Below are positions 35,760 through 45,661 of a DNA stretch of 64,000 bases, in pieces. This DNA is from Bradyrhizobium commune (GTDB taxonomy: Bacteria; Pseudomonadota; Alphaproteobacteria; Rhizobiales; Xanthobacteraceae). How positions within the stretch are numbered: the stretch's first letter is position 1; each line of letters starts with the position of its first letter. Under the pieces are notes generated by a model, which saw only the letters and a list, made by a program, of their open reading frames with translations, had not been told where the DNA came from and did not search any database. Location of the stretch: positions 6,324,001-6,388,000 of the forward strand of contig NZ_CP061379.1 of the NCBI RefSeq assembly GCF_015624505.1, read 5' to 3'. Position numbers and translations under genes: made by a program.

Positions 35760-35782
35760 GTGACGTAATAACATTACATCAC
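35760..35782. promoter_or_regulatory. Zur-box-like palindrome 4
   Basis: Arms GTGACGTAAT and ATTACATCAC flank AAC, pairing at 9 of 10 positions. The core GTAATAACATTAC is identical to that of site 2. It lies between the ArsR gene and the znuCBA operon. Confidence 0.75.
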
Positions 35783-35810
35783 CCGGTAATCTCCTCCCCA
35801 CAGGCCCTTC

Positions 35811-35936
35811 ATGAGCAAACCCGATGCCCTCGCTGTCTCAACCATGGGCCGCTCGGCGCTTCTACGCCTGGGCGCGGTGAGCGGCACTCTGGCAGGCCTG
35901 TGGCTGGCCATTCTCTGGGCGGTGGCGAGGCCATGA
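35811..35936 (+). CDS. 41-aa single-helix protein in front of znuCBA
   Basis: The frame reads from ATG to TGA with a polar start MSKPDALAVS and one hydrophobic helix (about residues 15-39, GRSALLRLGAVSG then TLAGLWLAILWAVARP). The stop overlaps the znuC start as ATGA, so it is coupled to the transporter. It lies right behind Zur box 4. It could be a small membrane subunit or a leader peptide; I recognise no family. Confidence 0.6.
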   Translation: MSKPDALAVSTMGRSALLRLGAVSGTLAGLWLAILWAVARP

Positions 35937-36688
35937 CCACCGGCGGCATTCATCTGCAAGATGTCACGATCGCGTTCGATCGACATCCCGCGGTTCATCA
36001 TCTCAATGGCTCGTTTGCATCCGGAAGCCTGACAGCAATCGTCGGGCCGAACGGAGCAGGCAAATCGACCCTTCTCAGAGCTCTGATGCACGAACTCCCG
36101 CTTGCGTCAGGTAGGATCGATCGCGGCCACGTGGTGCCGACCGACATCGGATATCTGCCGCAGGCGGCGGACATCGACCGTCGCTTCCCGATAACAGTCG
36201 GCGACGTGGTCCTGCTCGGTGCGTGGCGCCAGACCGGGGCTTTCCACGCAGTCTCCGAGGGGAGCGTGTCGGAGGCGCGACGCGCCCTTTCATCCGTGGG
36301 GCTCACCGGATCTGAACAGCGACTTATCGGCACGCTGTCGGCTGGACAGTTCCAGCGCGTCCTGTTCGCGCGATTGCTGCTGCAGAATGCCAAGCTCATC
36401 CTGCTCGACGAACCCTTCACCGCCATCGATGCTCGCACCACGCACGACCTTCTCCACGTCGTGAGGTGCTGGCACCAGGACGGACGCACGGTGATTGCGG
36501 TGCTGCACGATGTCGAACAAGTGCGCGCGCATTTTCCTCAAACGCTTCTGCTCGCGCGCGAGCCCATCGCATGGGGCCCGACCGTGACAACCATGACGGC
36601 CGACAATCTGCTGCGGGCTCGGCTGATGGCCGAGCGATGGGACGAGACCGCTGCCATCTGTGACATGCTGGACCAGAGCGCTGCATGA
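35933..36688 (+). CDS. znuC: Zinc ABC transporter ATP-binding protein (set 2)
   Basis: The 251-residue ATPase has Walker A GPNGAGKST (about 39-47), Q-loop YLPQAAD, signature LSAGQFQRV, Walker B LILLDEPF and H-loop VLHDVEQ. GYLPQAADIDRRFPITVGDVV is typical of ZnuC/MntB proteins. It overlaps its neighbours by ATGA on both sides. Confidence 0.92.
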   Translation: MTTGGIHLQDVTIAFDRHPAVHHLNGSFASGSLTAIVGPNGAGKSTLLRALMHELPLASGRIDRGHVVPTDIGYLPQAADIDRRFPITVGDVVLLGAWRQTGAFHAVSEGSVSEARRALSSVGLTGSEQRLIGTLSAGQFQRVLFARLLLQNAKLILLDEPFTAIDARTTHDLLHVVRCWHQDGRTVIAVLHDVEQVRAHFPQTLLLAREPIAWGPTVTTMTADNLLRARLMAERWDETAAICDMLDQSAA

Positions 36689-37557
36689 CGCTCTACCAGC
36701 TATTCATCCTGCCGTTCGTCGAGTACGGCTTCCTGCGCCGTGCGCTCATCGCATGCGTTGCACTCGGGCTGGGCTCGGGACCCGTCGGCGTGCTCCTGAC
36801 GCTCCGCCGCATGAGCCTGGTCGGCGACGCCATGAGTCACGCGGTGCTGCCGGGAGCTGCGATCGGATTCCTGATTGCCGGCGGTCTTTCATTGCCCGCG
36901 ATGGGGTTGGGCGGACTGGTCGCGGGCCTGAGCGTGGCGCTACTCTCCGGACTAGTCAGCCGATCCACGCCGCTTCGCGAGGACGCCAGCTTTGCCAGCT
37001 TCTATCTGACATCACTGGCGCTCGGTGTTCTCATTGTTTCGTTACGCGGCTCCAACATCGATCTTCTGCACGTCTTGTTCGGGACGATCCTCGCGATCGA
37101 CGCAAAGGCACTGTACTTCATCGGAGCCACTACCTCGGTAACCGTCGTTACGCTCGCCATCATCTATCGACCGCTCGTGGTGGAATGCTTCGATCCCGGC
37201 TTTCTCCGCGCCGTTGCTGGTCGCGGATCGCTTTACCATTTCCTGTTTCTCTTTCTGATCGTTCTCAATCTCGTTGCCGGCTTTCAAGCCCTCGGGACGC
37301 TGATGGCGGTAGGACTGATGATGCTCCCCGCGACGGTCGCCCAGCTATGGGCTCGATCCCTGCCCGGCATGATGTTGACTGCGGCAGCTACAGCGGCCGT
37401 ATCGGGCTACATCGGACTGATCGTGTCCTATCACCTCGGCTTCGCCTCGGGTCCGACGATCATCCTGACAGCAAGCCTGATCTATGGCTGCTCGCTGCTG
37501 ATCGGACCATCCGCGGCAATGCGCAGGCTTCTCCCGCGACCGCATCTAACTGGCTGA
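36685..37557 (+). CDS. znuB: Zinc ABC transporter permease (set 2)
   Basis: The 290-residue ABC-3 permease has about eight membrane helices and the motifs FVEYGFLRRALIACVAL, RMSLVGDAMSHAVLPGAAIG and GTLMAVGLMMLPATVAQLW. It is coupled to the ATPase upstream and precedes the binding protein by 10 bases. Confidence 0.92.
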   Translation: MTLYQLFILPFVEYGFLRRALIACVALGLGSGPVGVLLTLRRMSLVGDAMSHAVLPGAAIGFLIAGGLSLPAMGLGGLVAGLSVALLSGLVSRSTPLREDASFASFYLTSLALGVLIVSLRGSNIDLLHVLFGTILAIDAKALYFIGATTSVTVVTLAIIYRPLVVECFDPGFLRAVAGRGSLYHFLFLFLIVLNLVAGFQALGTLMAVGLMMLPATVAQLWARSLPGMMLTAAATAAVSGYIGLIVSYHLGFASGPTIILTASLIYGCSLLIGPSAAMRRLLPRPHLTG

Positions 37558-37567
37558 GAAAGAAAAC

Positions 37568-38473
37568 ATGAAAGACGCATCCTTCCGCATTGCATTTTCG
37601 GCTCTGATGATCTGGGGAGCGATGGCCACATCATCGGCTTCGGCCAAAACGCTGAACGTCGTCGCTAGTTTCAGTGTGCTGGCAGATGTGGTGCAGCAGA
37701 TCGGCGGCAGTCATGTGCGGGTGAAGAGCCTGGTCGGGCCCGATGGCGATCCACATCAATTCGAGCCGTCGCCCGACGATGCAAGGAATCTGAAAGACGC
37801 CGATCTTGCCTTTTTCAGCGGCGAGGGCCTGGAACGCTGGTTCGAGAAGCTCGTCACGGCATCAGGCTATCAAGGCACACCGGTCATTGTCTCGACCGGC
37901 ATCAAACTGCGCGAGCGGCAGCGCAACAGCCGGACTTCGGATGATCCGCACATCTGGAACAGCCCGCTCAACGTCCTGGTGTGGGTGGCCAATATCGAGA
38001 AGGCGCTCAGCGCCGCCGATCCGGAAGCTGCCGACGACTTCAAGGACAATGCTGCTCGCTACTCACGAGAATTGCGAGATCTCGATGGCTACGCTCACGC
38101 GCGCATCGACCCGATTCCGCCGCAACAGCGCAAGATTCTGACTAGCCACGACGCCTTCGGATATCTCGGTCGCGACTACGGCATCACCTTCCTGTCGCCG
38201 CTCGGCCTTTCTACCGAGACCGAAGCATCCGCAAGCGGTGTTGCAAGGCTGATTGATCAGGTCAGAGCCGAACACGTGAAGTTCTACTTCATCGAGACCT
38301 CCAATGATCCGCGACTGGTGCAGCAGATCGCGAATGCGACCGGCGCGCAGCCCGGTGGCAAACTCTATGCGGAGGCGCTCTCACGCCCTGATGGACCGGC
38401 CCCGACCTATGCCCGGATGTTTCGGCACAATATCGACCTCCTCGCGAAGGCGATGGTACCTCCAAGCAATTGA
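37568..38473 (+). CDS. znuA: Zinc ABC transporter substrate-binding protein (set 2)
   Basis: The 301-residue protein has a signal peptide (about 1-26, ending SSASAK) and all His ligands of the cluster A-I family: DPHQFEPSP, DDPHIWNSP and LTSHDAFGYLGRDYGI, followed by the IETSNDPR and LYAEALS regions. There is no long His-rich loop. In contrast to the set-1 protein, the third His is present, so the two importers may differ in metal or affinity. Confidence 0.92.
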   Translation: MKDASFRIAFSALMIWGAMATSSASAKTLNVVASFSVLADVVQQIGGSHVRVKSLVGPDGDPHQFEPSPDDARNLKDADLAFFSGEGLERWFEKLVTASGYQGTPVIVSTGIKLRERQRNSRTSDDPHIWNSPLNVLVWVANIEKALSAADPEAADDFKDNAARYSRELRDLDGYAHARIDPIPPQQRKILTSHDAFGYLGRDYGITFLSPLGLSTETEASASGVARLIDQVRAEHVKFYFIETSNDPRLVQQIANATGAQPGGKLYAEALSRPDGPAPTYARMFRHNIDLLAKAMVPPSN

Positions 38474-38484
38474 AACGCATTACG

Positions 38485-39243
38485 ATGACCAACGCCGTCA
38501 ATGAGATGACTGAGCGGATGTTCGACGACGCGCCTATCAGCGCGGGCATGCGTGTGCTCGATATCGGCTGTGGACCCGGCACGGTGTCGCTCATGCTCTC
38601 CAGGCGCGTTGGAGATCACGGCCACGTCTTCGCGGTGGACCGCGATCCTCAAGTACTTCAAGCCGCCCGTGCGCGGGCGCGCGATGCTGGTTTCCTCAAT
38701 ATCACGTTCGTCGAAGGCGGATTCGATGTTGTCGTTCCAGGACACGGCACGCTCGATGGCGCAGTTGGACGCCGTGTCCTGATGTATCAGCCAGACGCAG
38801 CGCAAGCCATAACCCAGCTCGCCCGCGCGGTACGACCGGGCGGCCTGATCGCCTTTCATGAACACGATACGAGTTCCGTGAACGACGACCGCACGCTCCT
38901 GCCGCTTCACGACCAGGTCCGCGGCTGGCTAAGGGACATGTTGCGAAAGGAAGAGGTCAATCTGCATATGGGTTTCGATCTTCATGGCGCCTTTTCAGCC
39001 GCGGGTCTCACGGTCGAATGCGTGCGGGCCGAGGCGAACGTCCTGACGCCGACCGCAGAATACCCGGTGGCTGCGATCATCCGCGCAGTGCTCCCGCGTC
39101 TGCTCAAGCACGGCATCGTGACCGAGACGGAGGCCCAAGTCGATACGCTCGACGAGCGCCTTCTGGCTGAACGCAAGCGAAACAATGCCACCTGTCTGTG
39201 GGAATTGGTGTTCTGCGCGTGGGCACGGAAGCCGGCAAAATGA
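38485..39243 (+). CDS. Class I SAM-dependent methyltransferase, UbiE-like
   Basis: About 252 residues with the SAM motif VLDIGCGPGTVSLMLSRRVG (about 24-43), FAVDRDPQVLQAA and the post-motif RAVRPGGLIAFHEHDTSS. Substrate unknown. It follows znuA closely; a TTG overlapping the znuA stop (38470) is an alternative start. Being in a zinc-transporter operon is unusual, and it could act on a metallophore-like small molecule, but no biosynthetic partner is nearby. Confidence 0.75.
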   Translation: MTNAVNEMTERMFDDAPISAGMRVLDIGCGPGTVSLMLSRRVGDHGHVFAVDRDPQVLQAARARARDAGFLNITFVEGGFDVVVPGHGTLDGAVGRRVLMYQPDAAQAITQLARAVRPGGLIAFHEHDTSSVNDDRTLLPLHDQVRGWLRDMLRKEEVNLHMGFDLHGAFSAAGLTVECVRAEANVLTPTAEYPVAAIIRAVLPRLLKHGIVTETEAQVDTLDERLLAERKRNNATCLWELVFCAWARKPAK

Positions 39244-39303
39244 GCGAGCTGGCTCTGGCCGCCAAATAAGCGCCCCGAAGAACCAGGTTGCCCCCAAGCA
39301 CCG

Positions 39304-40836
39304 CTAGAACGTCAATGCTGCGGTCAGATCGCCCATGGCCGGCTGTCCATTCGCGCTGAGCGCGGCATCGCGCGCCACCAGCCCTGGCAGGACGGGCAGG
39401 TTGAATCGCCGGGTGATGAAGCGCAAAGCGGACGTCGTGTCGTACTGGGTGTGATCGACGTAACCTTTCTTGGCGAACGGCGAGACGATCAGCGCCGGGA
39501 CGCGCGATCCAGGACCCCAGCGATCGGCCTTCGGCGGGGCGACATGATCCCAGAACCCGCCGTTCTCGTCATAGGTGACGAGCACGAGCATGTGCGGCCA
39601 TTGCGGACTTTTTTCCAGATGGGCGATCACGTCGGCGATATGCTGATCTCCCGACATGACATCGGTATAACCGGGGTGCTCGTTGAGATTGCCCTGCGGC
39701 TTGTAGAAGGTGACCTGCGGCAGCGTGCCGGCGTCGATCACCTTGATCAATTCGACCCCGTTCATGCCGCCGTCCTTGAGGTGGTCGGCGCGCGCTGGCG
39801 TGCCGGGTGCAAACTGGGCGAAGTAGTTGAACGTCTGATGATGGAACTGGAAGTTCGGCACCGGCTTGCCGCGACCGCCGTCAAGCGCATCCTGCCAGGC
39901 GCCCGCATACCAGGCCCAGCTCACGCCCCTGAGGCTCAGCAGATCGCCGATGGTGATGTCATGCTGGGGCGGCAACGTGTTGGGCGCATCCGGATCGGCA
40001 AAGCGCGGGTCGCCGTTCTGTGCCGGCTTGTTGTTGCTCGGCTGATAGGGTGGCTGCATCGTATTCACGGCGTAGAAATCCGGCGTAATGGCGCCGTTGT
40101 TGACGAACTTTGGAATACCGTCGATCGCCGATGCCGGCGAGTTGGACGCGAGCGTCAGCGACACGCCATCGGGGTCGACCGCCGCGATCAGCTTTTGGGC
40201 CGGGCTCTTGTCGGCACTCGGATAGACCGGCGTGCAGGCGCACACCAATTGGAAATGATTGAGGAACGAGCCGCCGAACGCGCCCTGGAAGAAATTGTCG
40301 GAGAGCACGTATCGTTGCGCGACATTCCAAAGCGGCAGCTTCGAGCCGTCGTAGTGACCCATCACTAACGCGCCGGAGTCCGCATAGGCCACGAAACGGT
40401 CGTTCTTGCCGCCATGGATCTGCATCTGGTTCTGATAGAAGAGATGCCAGAGGTCGTGCGTGGTGACGCCGAGCGGCGTGTTGAAGCCATTTGGATCGTC
40501 GATCGCGAATGGCTTGTTCGGCAAGTGCTCGGTCTGCGCCTGTGTGACGACCGGCGTGACACCCTTGGCTGTCAACCCGTCCCAGACTGGCGGCAATTCC
40601 TTCAATACGGACCCATCACGGTCGACCTGGGTCGAATTGGCAGGCGTGACGTTCTGCAACCCGTCGGCGCCCGGGAATGATCCGTACAGATTGTCGAAGC
40701 TGCGGTTCTCCGCATAGATCACCACCACAGTTTCGATGTTGGCGATCCCCGAGCCTTGCGCTTGTGCCTGCGCGCGCGCCCCGTCAGCCAGGACGAAAGC
40801 GCCTGCGAGCAATGCGAAATGAATAGCGAGCCTCAT
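39304..40836 (-). CDS. Exported phosphoesterase (acid phosphatase/phospholipase C family)
   Basis: The 510-residue protein has a signal peptide (about 1-23) and the family motifs VVVIYAENRSFDNLYGSFPG near the N-terminus, SDNFFQGAFGGSFLNHF, LVTYDENGGFWDHVAPPK and RVPALIVSPFAKKG. These belong to the phosphoesterase family (PF04185) that includes AcpA acid phosphatase and bacterial phospholipases C. Thr/Ser nucleophile and Asp/His metal ligands are placed in these motifs. The substrate is not evident. Confidence 0.85.
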   Translation of the reverse strand: MRLAIHFALLAGAFVLADGARAQAQAQGSGIANIETVVVIYAENRSFDNLYGSFPGADGLQNVTPANSTQVDRDGSVLKELPPVWDGLTAKGVTPVVTQAQTEHLPNKPFAIDDPNGFNTPLGVTTHDLWHLFYQNQMQIHGGKNDRFVAYADSGALVMGHYDGSKLPLWNVAQRYVLSDNFFQGAFGGSFLNHFQLVCACTPVYPSADKSPAQKLIAAVDPDGVSLTLASNSPASAIDGIPKFVNNGAITPDFYAVNTMQPPYQPSNNKPAQNGDPRFADPDAPNTLPPQHDITIGDLLSLRGVSWAWYAGAWQDALDGGRGKPVPNFQFHHQTFNYFAQFAPGTPARADHLKDGGMNGVELIKVIDAGTLPQVTFYKPQGNLNEHPGYTDVMSGDQHIADVIAHLEKSPQWPHMLVLVTYDENGGFWDHVAPPKADRWGPGSRVPALIVSPFAKKGYVDHTQYDTTSALRFITRRFNLPVLPGLVARDAALSANGQPAMGDLTAALTF

Positions 40837-41061
40837 GGTACCCCCCTCGTTGGACAAATTGGCCCGGTGTGCGATCTTTATCTCAGGTCACAAGACAACC
40901 AGCAACGACAACATTAAACCGGGGTTATGTGGCGGCTGGATGAACGCGAGGCGCTGAGGTAACGAAGCTGTCAGAATACCGCCGCTGGAGCCCGCTCAAG
41001 CAGCGGTCGCCAGCGAGAGTCCCGTCCTTCAGACACTCGCGACAGCTTTAGAGAATCATGC

Positions 41062-42306
41062 ATGAGTGCGTTTGCCGTTGGACGAGCACTGCTGCTTGTC
41101 CTGTTAGGTGCCCTCACCGTCAGCGTCGCCCGCGCCCCCGCGCAGAGCGGAAGCGCCGGCTTGAGCCGCGCGCAAGCCTATGCCCGGGCAGCCGCGCTTG
41201 ACGCGCTCGGCCGCAAGCTGTTCGCCGACCCGTCCCTGTCCGCGTCCGGACGTTTGGCTTGCACCACATGTCACGATCCACGGTTTGGCTACGGCCCGCC
41301 CAACACTCGTGATGTCCAATTGGGTGGCAAGACCATGCGCGAGCCCGGTCTGCGCGCCGTGCCGTCGCTGAAATATCTGCAGGCCGTGCCGCAATTCGCC
41401 GAGCACTACTATGAGTCCGACGATGAGGGCGACCCGAGCGTCGACAATGGCCCGACCGGCGGGCTGACCTGGGACGGTCGCGTCGACCGCCGCCGAGATC
41501 AGGCTCGCCTGCCGCTGCTATCGCCATTCGAAATGGCAAATGACGGAGCGGCCGATGTCGCAGCGAAGGTGCGCAAGGCCGGTTACGCGGACGAAATGCG
41601 CAGGATTTTCAGCGATACGATCTTCGATGATTCCGAGCGGGCCTTCGCCGGCGTGGTCGAGGCACTCGAAGTCTACCAGCAGAACGCCGCGGAATTCTAT
41701 CCATACAGCAGCCGGTACGACGGCTATCTAGCCGGCCGCGTGCAACTATCGCCGCAGGAAACGCGCGGGCTTGCTCTGTTCAACGATCCGGCCAAAGGCA
41801 ATTGCGCAAACTGCCATCGCAGTGCACCCGGCAATGACGGAACACCGCCGCAATTCACCGATTACGGGCTGATCGCCATCGGCGTTCCCCGCAATCGCCA
41901 CATCCCGGCCAATGCCGACCCGAATTTTTATGATCTCGGCGCGTGCGGGCCGTTGCGTTCCGATCTTGCCGGTCGCGGAGAATTCTGCGGCCTGTTCCGG
42001 ACGCCGTCGCTGCGCAACGTCGCATTACGCAAGACATTCTTCCACAATGGATCGGTGCATAGCCTGCGCGAGGCTGTGGCGTTCTACGTCGAGCGCGACA
42101 CCGATCCGGACAAATGGTATGCACGCAACGCCAACGGCAAGGTCCGCAAGTACGACGACGTGCCCACACAATACCAACTCAACATCAACAGCGAACCGCC
42201 CTTTGGCGCGCGCACCGCGGACCAGCCGGCGTTGTCGGCGAGCGAGATCGATGACATCGTCGCGTTTCTCAAGACCCTGAGCGATGCAGAGAGCACCGGA
42301 CGATGA
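41062..42306 (+). CDS. Di-heme cytochrome c peroxidase/MauG-family protein
   Basis: The 414-residue exported protein has a signal peptide (about 1-28) and two c-type heme sites, CTTCH near residue 69 and CANCH near 252. LGRKLFADPSLSASGRLACTTCHDP and RTPSLRNVALRKTFFHNG are characteristic of the CcpA/MauG family. It reduces hydrogen peroxide or oxidises a partner protein in the periplasm. It is divergent from the phosphoesterase gene. Confidence 0.9.
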   Translation: MSAFAVGRALLLVLLGALTVSVARAPAQSGSAGLSRAQAYARAAALDALGRKLFADPSLSASGRLACTTCHDPRFGYGPPNTRDVQLGGKTMREPGLRAVPSLKYLQAVPQFAEHYYESDDEGDPSVDNGPTGGLTWDGRVDRRRDQARLPLLSPFEMANDGAADVAAKVRKAGYADEMRRIFSDTIFDDSERAFAGVVEALEVYQQNAAEFYPYSSRYDGYLAGRVQLSPQETRGLALFNDPAKGNCANCHRSAPGNDGTPPQFTDYGLIAIGVPRNRHIPANADPNFYDLGACGPLRSDLAGRGEFCGLFRTPSLRNVALRKTFFHNGSVHSLREAVAFYVERDTDPDKWYARNANGKVRKYDDVPTQYQLNINSEPPFGARTADQPALSASEIDDIVAFLKTLSDAESTGR

Positions 42307-42377
42307 ACTTGGCATTGCCCTTAGCACAGCGCAGATCGCCGCCTCTCATACCAATGCCGTCCCGCAACTGGCAGACA

Positions 42378-43592
42378 TCATCCCAGCAGCTCGGTTTCCG
42401 TCTCGATCGAGGGCAGCGGCTCGCCATGGAGCTTGGCCTCAAAACTCCGCAGCCGTTGGTAGATCGAAATCAGCTCGACGATCGTGCTCCAGGCGTTGAC
42501 GAGATACTGAAACGAGGTTCGGACCTGCGTGAACGCGTTCAAAATCTGGTTCATCGTTCCCAACGTGATCTTGCCGGCAATGATCGTTGGTGCGAGCAGG
42601 ATGTATGGAAAGATGACGTCGGTCTGCAGATAGACAATGCGACCGATGTTGAAATACATGAAGTTCAGATAGAGGCGAAAATAGTTCCTGCGAATGTCGC
42701 CAAACAGCACGCCCAGTGTTGGTGGATCGGCGCGGGCCGGATCATCCTCGCCGAGCACCAGTTCCTTGCGATAGGAAGCCTCGACCCGCTGGTTGAAAAA
42801 CTCGATTGCAGGCAGGCGTATACCGATCAGCGCCAGAACACCGGTGCCAAACACCGACCAGATCACCGCAGCAAACACCAGCGGATAGGGGATCGAGCCG
42901 ATCACGGGTAGCTCCGTGACGCTGCCGGACAGCTTCACGAGAACGGGGAGGAAGGCCAGGAGCGTAAGCACGGCACTGATGAGATTGACGCCGAGACCTT
43001 CCATGGTGCTCGCAAAGCGCATGGTATCTTCCTGCACCCGCTGCGAGGCGCCTTCGATGGTGCGCAGCCGCGACCAGTTAGCGACGTAGAAGTCGTTCAT
43101 CGCCGTCCGCCAGCGGAAGATGTAGTGGCTGACAAAGAATCGCGTGAGCACGCCGACCACGACTGCGACAAAGGCGATGCCGGCAAAGGTCGATAATTCA
43201 GCGTAGAACCGCTCGACCGTGACCGGCGCCGATTTCGAAAGCGCGGCCTGGATGAGGTCGTAAAACGGTCCGTACCAGCTGTTGATGGCCACGCTGACCT
43301 GAACCTGAAAGTAGGACGTGAACAAGATCAGCGCGGAGCCGAGAATGGACCAGTTCGCCCAGGGATGTGGCGCGAACAGCATCCAGGCAGCCGCGAAGAC
43401 CACGGCGCACACAGCAAAATAGAGGTCGAACCAAAGAGCCGGGGCCGACCAGAACGTCGCCACTCCGATCGGCCTTTGAGTTGCTTCGAACAGATTGCTC
43501 GCGAAGCCATACCAGACCAGCATCGCCAATGCAGTCCAAACGATGGCCGAGAGAAAGAACAGCTTGGGTCGGGGGAAAAACGAGACGAACAT
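42378..43592 (-). CDS. sbmA: SbmA/BacA-family peptide transporter
   Basis: The 404-residue inner-membrane protein has about seven helices and the family phrases [45 protein letters not shown] and [13 protein letters not shown]. There is no ATP-binding domain, so it is the proton-driven SbmA/BacA type rather than the ABC-fused BclA type. SbmA/BacA imports peptides such as antimicrobial and nodule peptides. In this island it could import a peptide-like metallophore, which is a guess. Confidence 0.9.
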   Translation of the reverse strand: MFVSFFPRPKLFFLSAIVWTALAMLVWYGFASNLFEATQRPIGVATFWSAPALWFDLYFAVCAVVFAAAWMLFAPHPWANWSILGSALILFTSYFQVQVSVAINSWYGPFYDLIQAALSKSAPVTVERFYAELSTFAGIAFVAVVVGVLTRFFVSHYIFRWRTAMNDFYVANWSRLRTIEGASQRVQEDTMRFASTMEGLGVNLISAVLTLLAFLPVLVKLSGSVTELPVIGSIPYPLVFAAVIWSVFGTGVLALIGIRLPAIEFFNQRVEASYRKELVLGEDDPARADPPTLGVLFGDIRRNYFRLYLNFMYFNIGRIVYLQTDVIFPYILLAPTIIAGKITLGTMNQILNAFTQVRTSFQYLVNAWSTIVELISIYQRLRSFEAKLHGEPLPSIETETELLG

Positions 43593-43742
43593 GGTCAGCA
43601 CTGAGGTCCTAGGAATCTGTGGCCTCTTGTACTAAAGGAAGCCGTCGATGCGGCGAAGAGCTAGGCGCTCAAATAGTTCGGAAGAGCATTTTCATCAGCA
43701 CCCAATCGACCGCGGCGGGCTCCGATCTGACCGACGTAGGCG

Positions 43743-43990
43743 CTATGGGCCTCCGGCTGGAAATGGCGCGACGACTTCCGCGACGAACTCCTCGTGCAGA
43801 GAGAGTTTTCCTTCCGGAAGACAGGCCCTTTGGACGGCGTCAACTTTCGCTATTGCCTCCATCTCGGTCCGCGATCGCGGGGTGTCTGATCGCCGTAGAC
43901 CATCAACGTCGGGATACTGGCCCGTCGCGCCAATGCCAGGGACTGCTCACGTCTCGACCGGATCGAACTCCCCGGTCACGAACCTGATCG
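43743..43990 (-). pseudogene. Remnant of an alpha/beta-hydrolase-like gene
   Basis: Reverse-strand pieces SIPTLMVYGDQTPR in one frame and RTEMEAIAKVDAVQRACLPE with GKLSLHEEF in another read like the C-terminal part of an alpha/beta hydrolase, joined by a frameshift. Further upstream, RFVTGEFDPVET lies in a third frame. No intact gene remains. Confidence 0.4.
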
Positions 43991-44017
43991 ACGGCCGCTT
44001 AATGTCCCACCCGCAGT

Positions 44018-44036
44018 AGTAGCTATTCGGTAGCTA
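44018..44036. repeat. GTAGCTA-TTC-GGTAGCTA pair before integrase remnant
   Basis: The pair shares GTAGCTATTCGGTAGCTA with the copy at 49914. The two copies are in direct orientation and bracket a 5.9-kb segment. Confidence 0.6.
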
Positions 44037-44110
44037 GATGTTCGAGGGAACTGAGACAATCTACTGGTTTTGTTGAACGTTCTAGCTAGATCTCAACTCC
44101 GGACCCCCTG

Positions 44111-45130
44111 TCGGCTGTTTCGAATGTAACGATCCGTGCAGTGCAAGCGCTCAAGCCTGGCGAGACCATTTGGGACGCAGATCACCGCGAAGCAGTGCAG
44201 GGTTTTGGCGTTCGGCGTCAGCGTAACCAAGTGAGCTACATTCTTAAGTACCGAGTGTTCGGTCGGCAACGCTTCGTCACCATCGGTCCTCACGGCGCCC
44301 CTTGGACACCCGAACTGGCACGTAAGGAGGCCAAGCGGCTTTTGGGCCTGGTTGCCAATGGCAAAGACCCGGCGGACGAGAAAGCCAAGGCGCGCTTGCA
44401 GGCGGCCGACACACTTTCGGTAATCGCGGATCAGTATCTCCAGAACGCCAAACAGAGGCTGAAGCCCGGGACCTATTCGGAAATTGAACGCTACTTGTTG
44501 GTCGCTTGGAAACCCCTGCATCCGGTCTCGGTTTTCCAGATTGCACGCCGTCATATCTCGGCTCGTATCGCTGACATCGCATCAGCTCATGGAGCGGTCT
44601 TGGCAGCCCGCGCCCGTACAGCCCTGTCCTCAATGTTCAACTGGGCAATACGCGAGGGCCTCGATATTGCCGCGAACCCCGTTCTCGGCACCAATCGGCC
44701 CGCCCAGCCGGGAAGCCGCGAACGGGTCCTCACGGAGAGGGAGCTATCTGCCATCTGGCGGGCCTGTGGCGATGACGATTACGGTCGCATTGTGCGTTTG
44801 TTGCTGCTCACCGCCCAACGCCGTGATGAAGTAGGCAGCATGCAATGGGCCGAACTTGATACTAGTTCGGGGTTCTGGACGCTGCCCGGCGCCCGGACCA
44901 AGAACCATCGCGAGCACGTGCTGCCATTGGTTCCCGCCGCCTTGGCGCTACTCCCGCCCCGCCGAAACGGCCGAGACTTTCTCTTTGGTGACGGACCCCG
45001 ACGCAGCGGTGACCCGCATCGCGGGTTCTCCGGCTGGTCAAAGTCGAAAACGGCGCTTGATGCGCGCATCGCGGACGCCCTGGGCGAAGCCCTGCCCCAT
45101 TGGACGGTTCACGATCTTCGGAGATCGACG
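44111..45130 (+). pseudogene. Tyrosine integrase remnant (third copy), truncated
   Basis: The translation follows integrase 1 closely from SNVTIRAVQALKPGETIWDA to HDLRRST, including the catalytic Arg (TAQRRDE) and HxxR. Where integrase 1 has ATGGCT the copy has TCGGCT, so the start codon is gone. After GGAGATCG (45120-45127) it switches to a zigA-like sequence, losing the third catalytic box and the tyrosine. Confidence 0.88.
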
Positions 45131-45131
45131 T

Positions 45132-45638
45132 CAGCACCCACTCTGGTACAAGGAACTCTATGGCTTCGCAGAACACGTCCCGGAAAGCGAAGAATACGGC
45201 GTGACGAACTTCGTCTACCGCGCTGTTCGGCCGTTCGATCCGGTTAAGTTCGACCAGTTCATCAAGCAGCCTTAACGGGGTGTCATCCGCGCGAAGGGGC
45301 TTTTTTGGCTCGCGACCCGGCCGCAATGGCTCGGCGAGATCAGCCAGGTGGGCTCGATCGAGCGCACCGAAGCCTTGGGGTTCTGGTGGGCCGCCGTTCC
45401 CGCCGAACGCTGGCCCGACGATCCCGTCTGGCGCAAAAATCTGCGCAAGCAATGGAACGAGATCTATGGCCACCGCCGCCAGGAAATCGTATTTATCGGC
45501 GTCGGTATGGACGAAGCGGCGATCCGCGCACGGCTCGATGCCTGCCTCGTCCCGGGCAGGCCTGCGATGGATGTCGCCGGATGGGCCAAGCTGCCGGATC
45601 CCTTTCCGGCGTGGCGACGGGCCGATCAAGCGGCTTGA
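45132..45638 (+). pseudogene. C-terminal fragment of a ZigA-type COG0523 gene
   Basis: The frame reads QHPLWYKELYGFAEHVPESE and FVYRAVRPFDPVKFDQFIKQP, then TAA (45273-45275), then in the same frame RGVIRAKGLFWLATRPQW to QEIVFIGVGMDEAAIRARL and a TGA. It matches ZigA from about residue 240 on. The GTPase half is missing and a stop lies inside, so it is inactive. It is about as diverged from the intact zigA at 32167 as separate family members are, so it is not a recent local duplicate. Confidence 0.85.
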
Positions 45639-45661
45639 ACGGCAGTTCTGGAGGCGATCCG

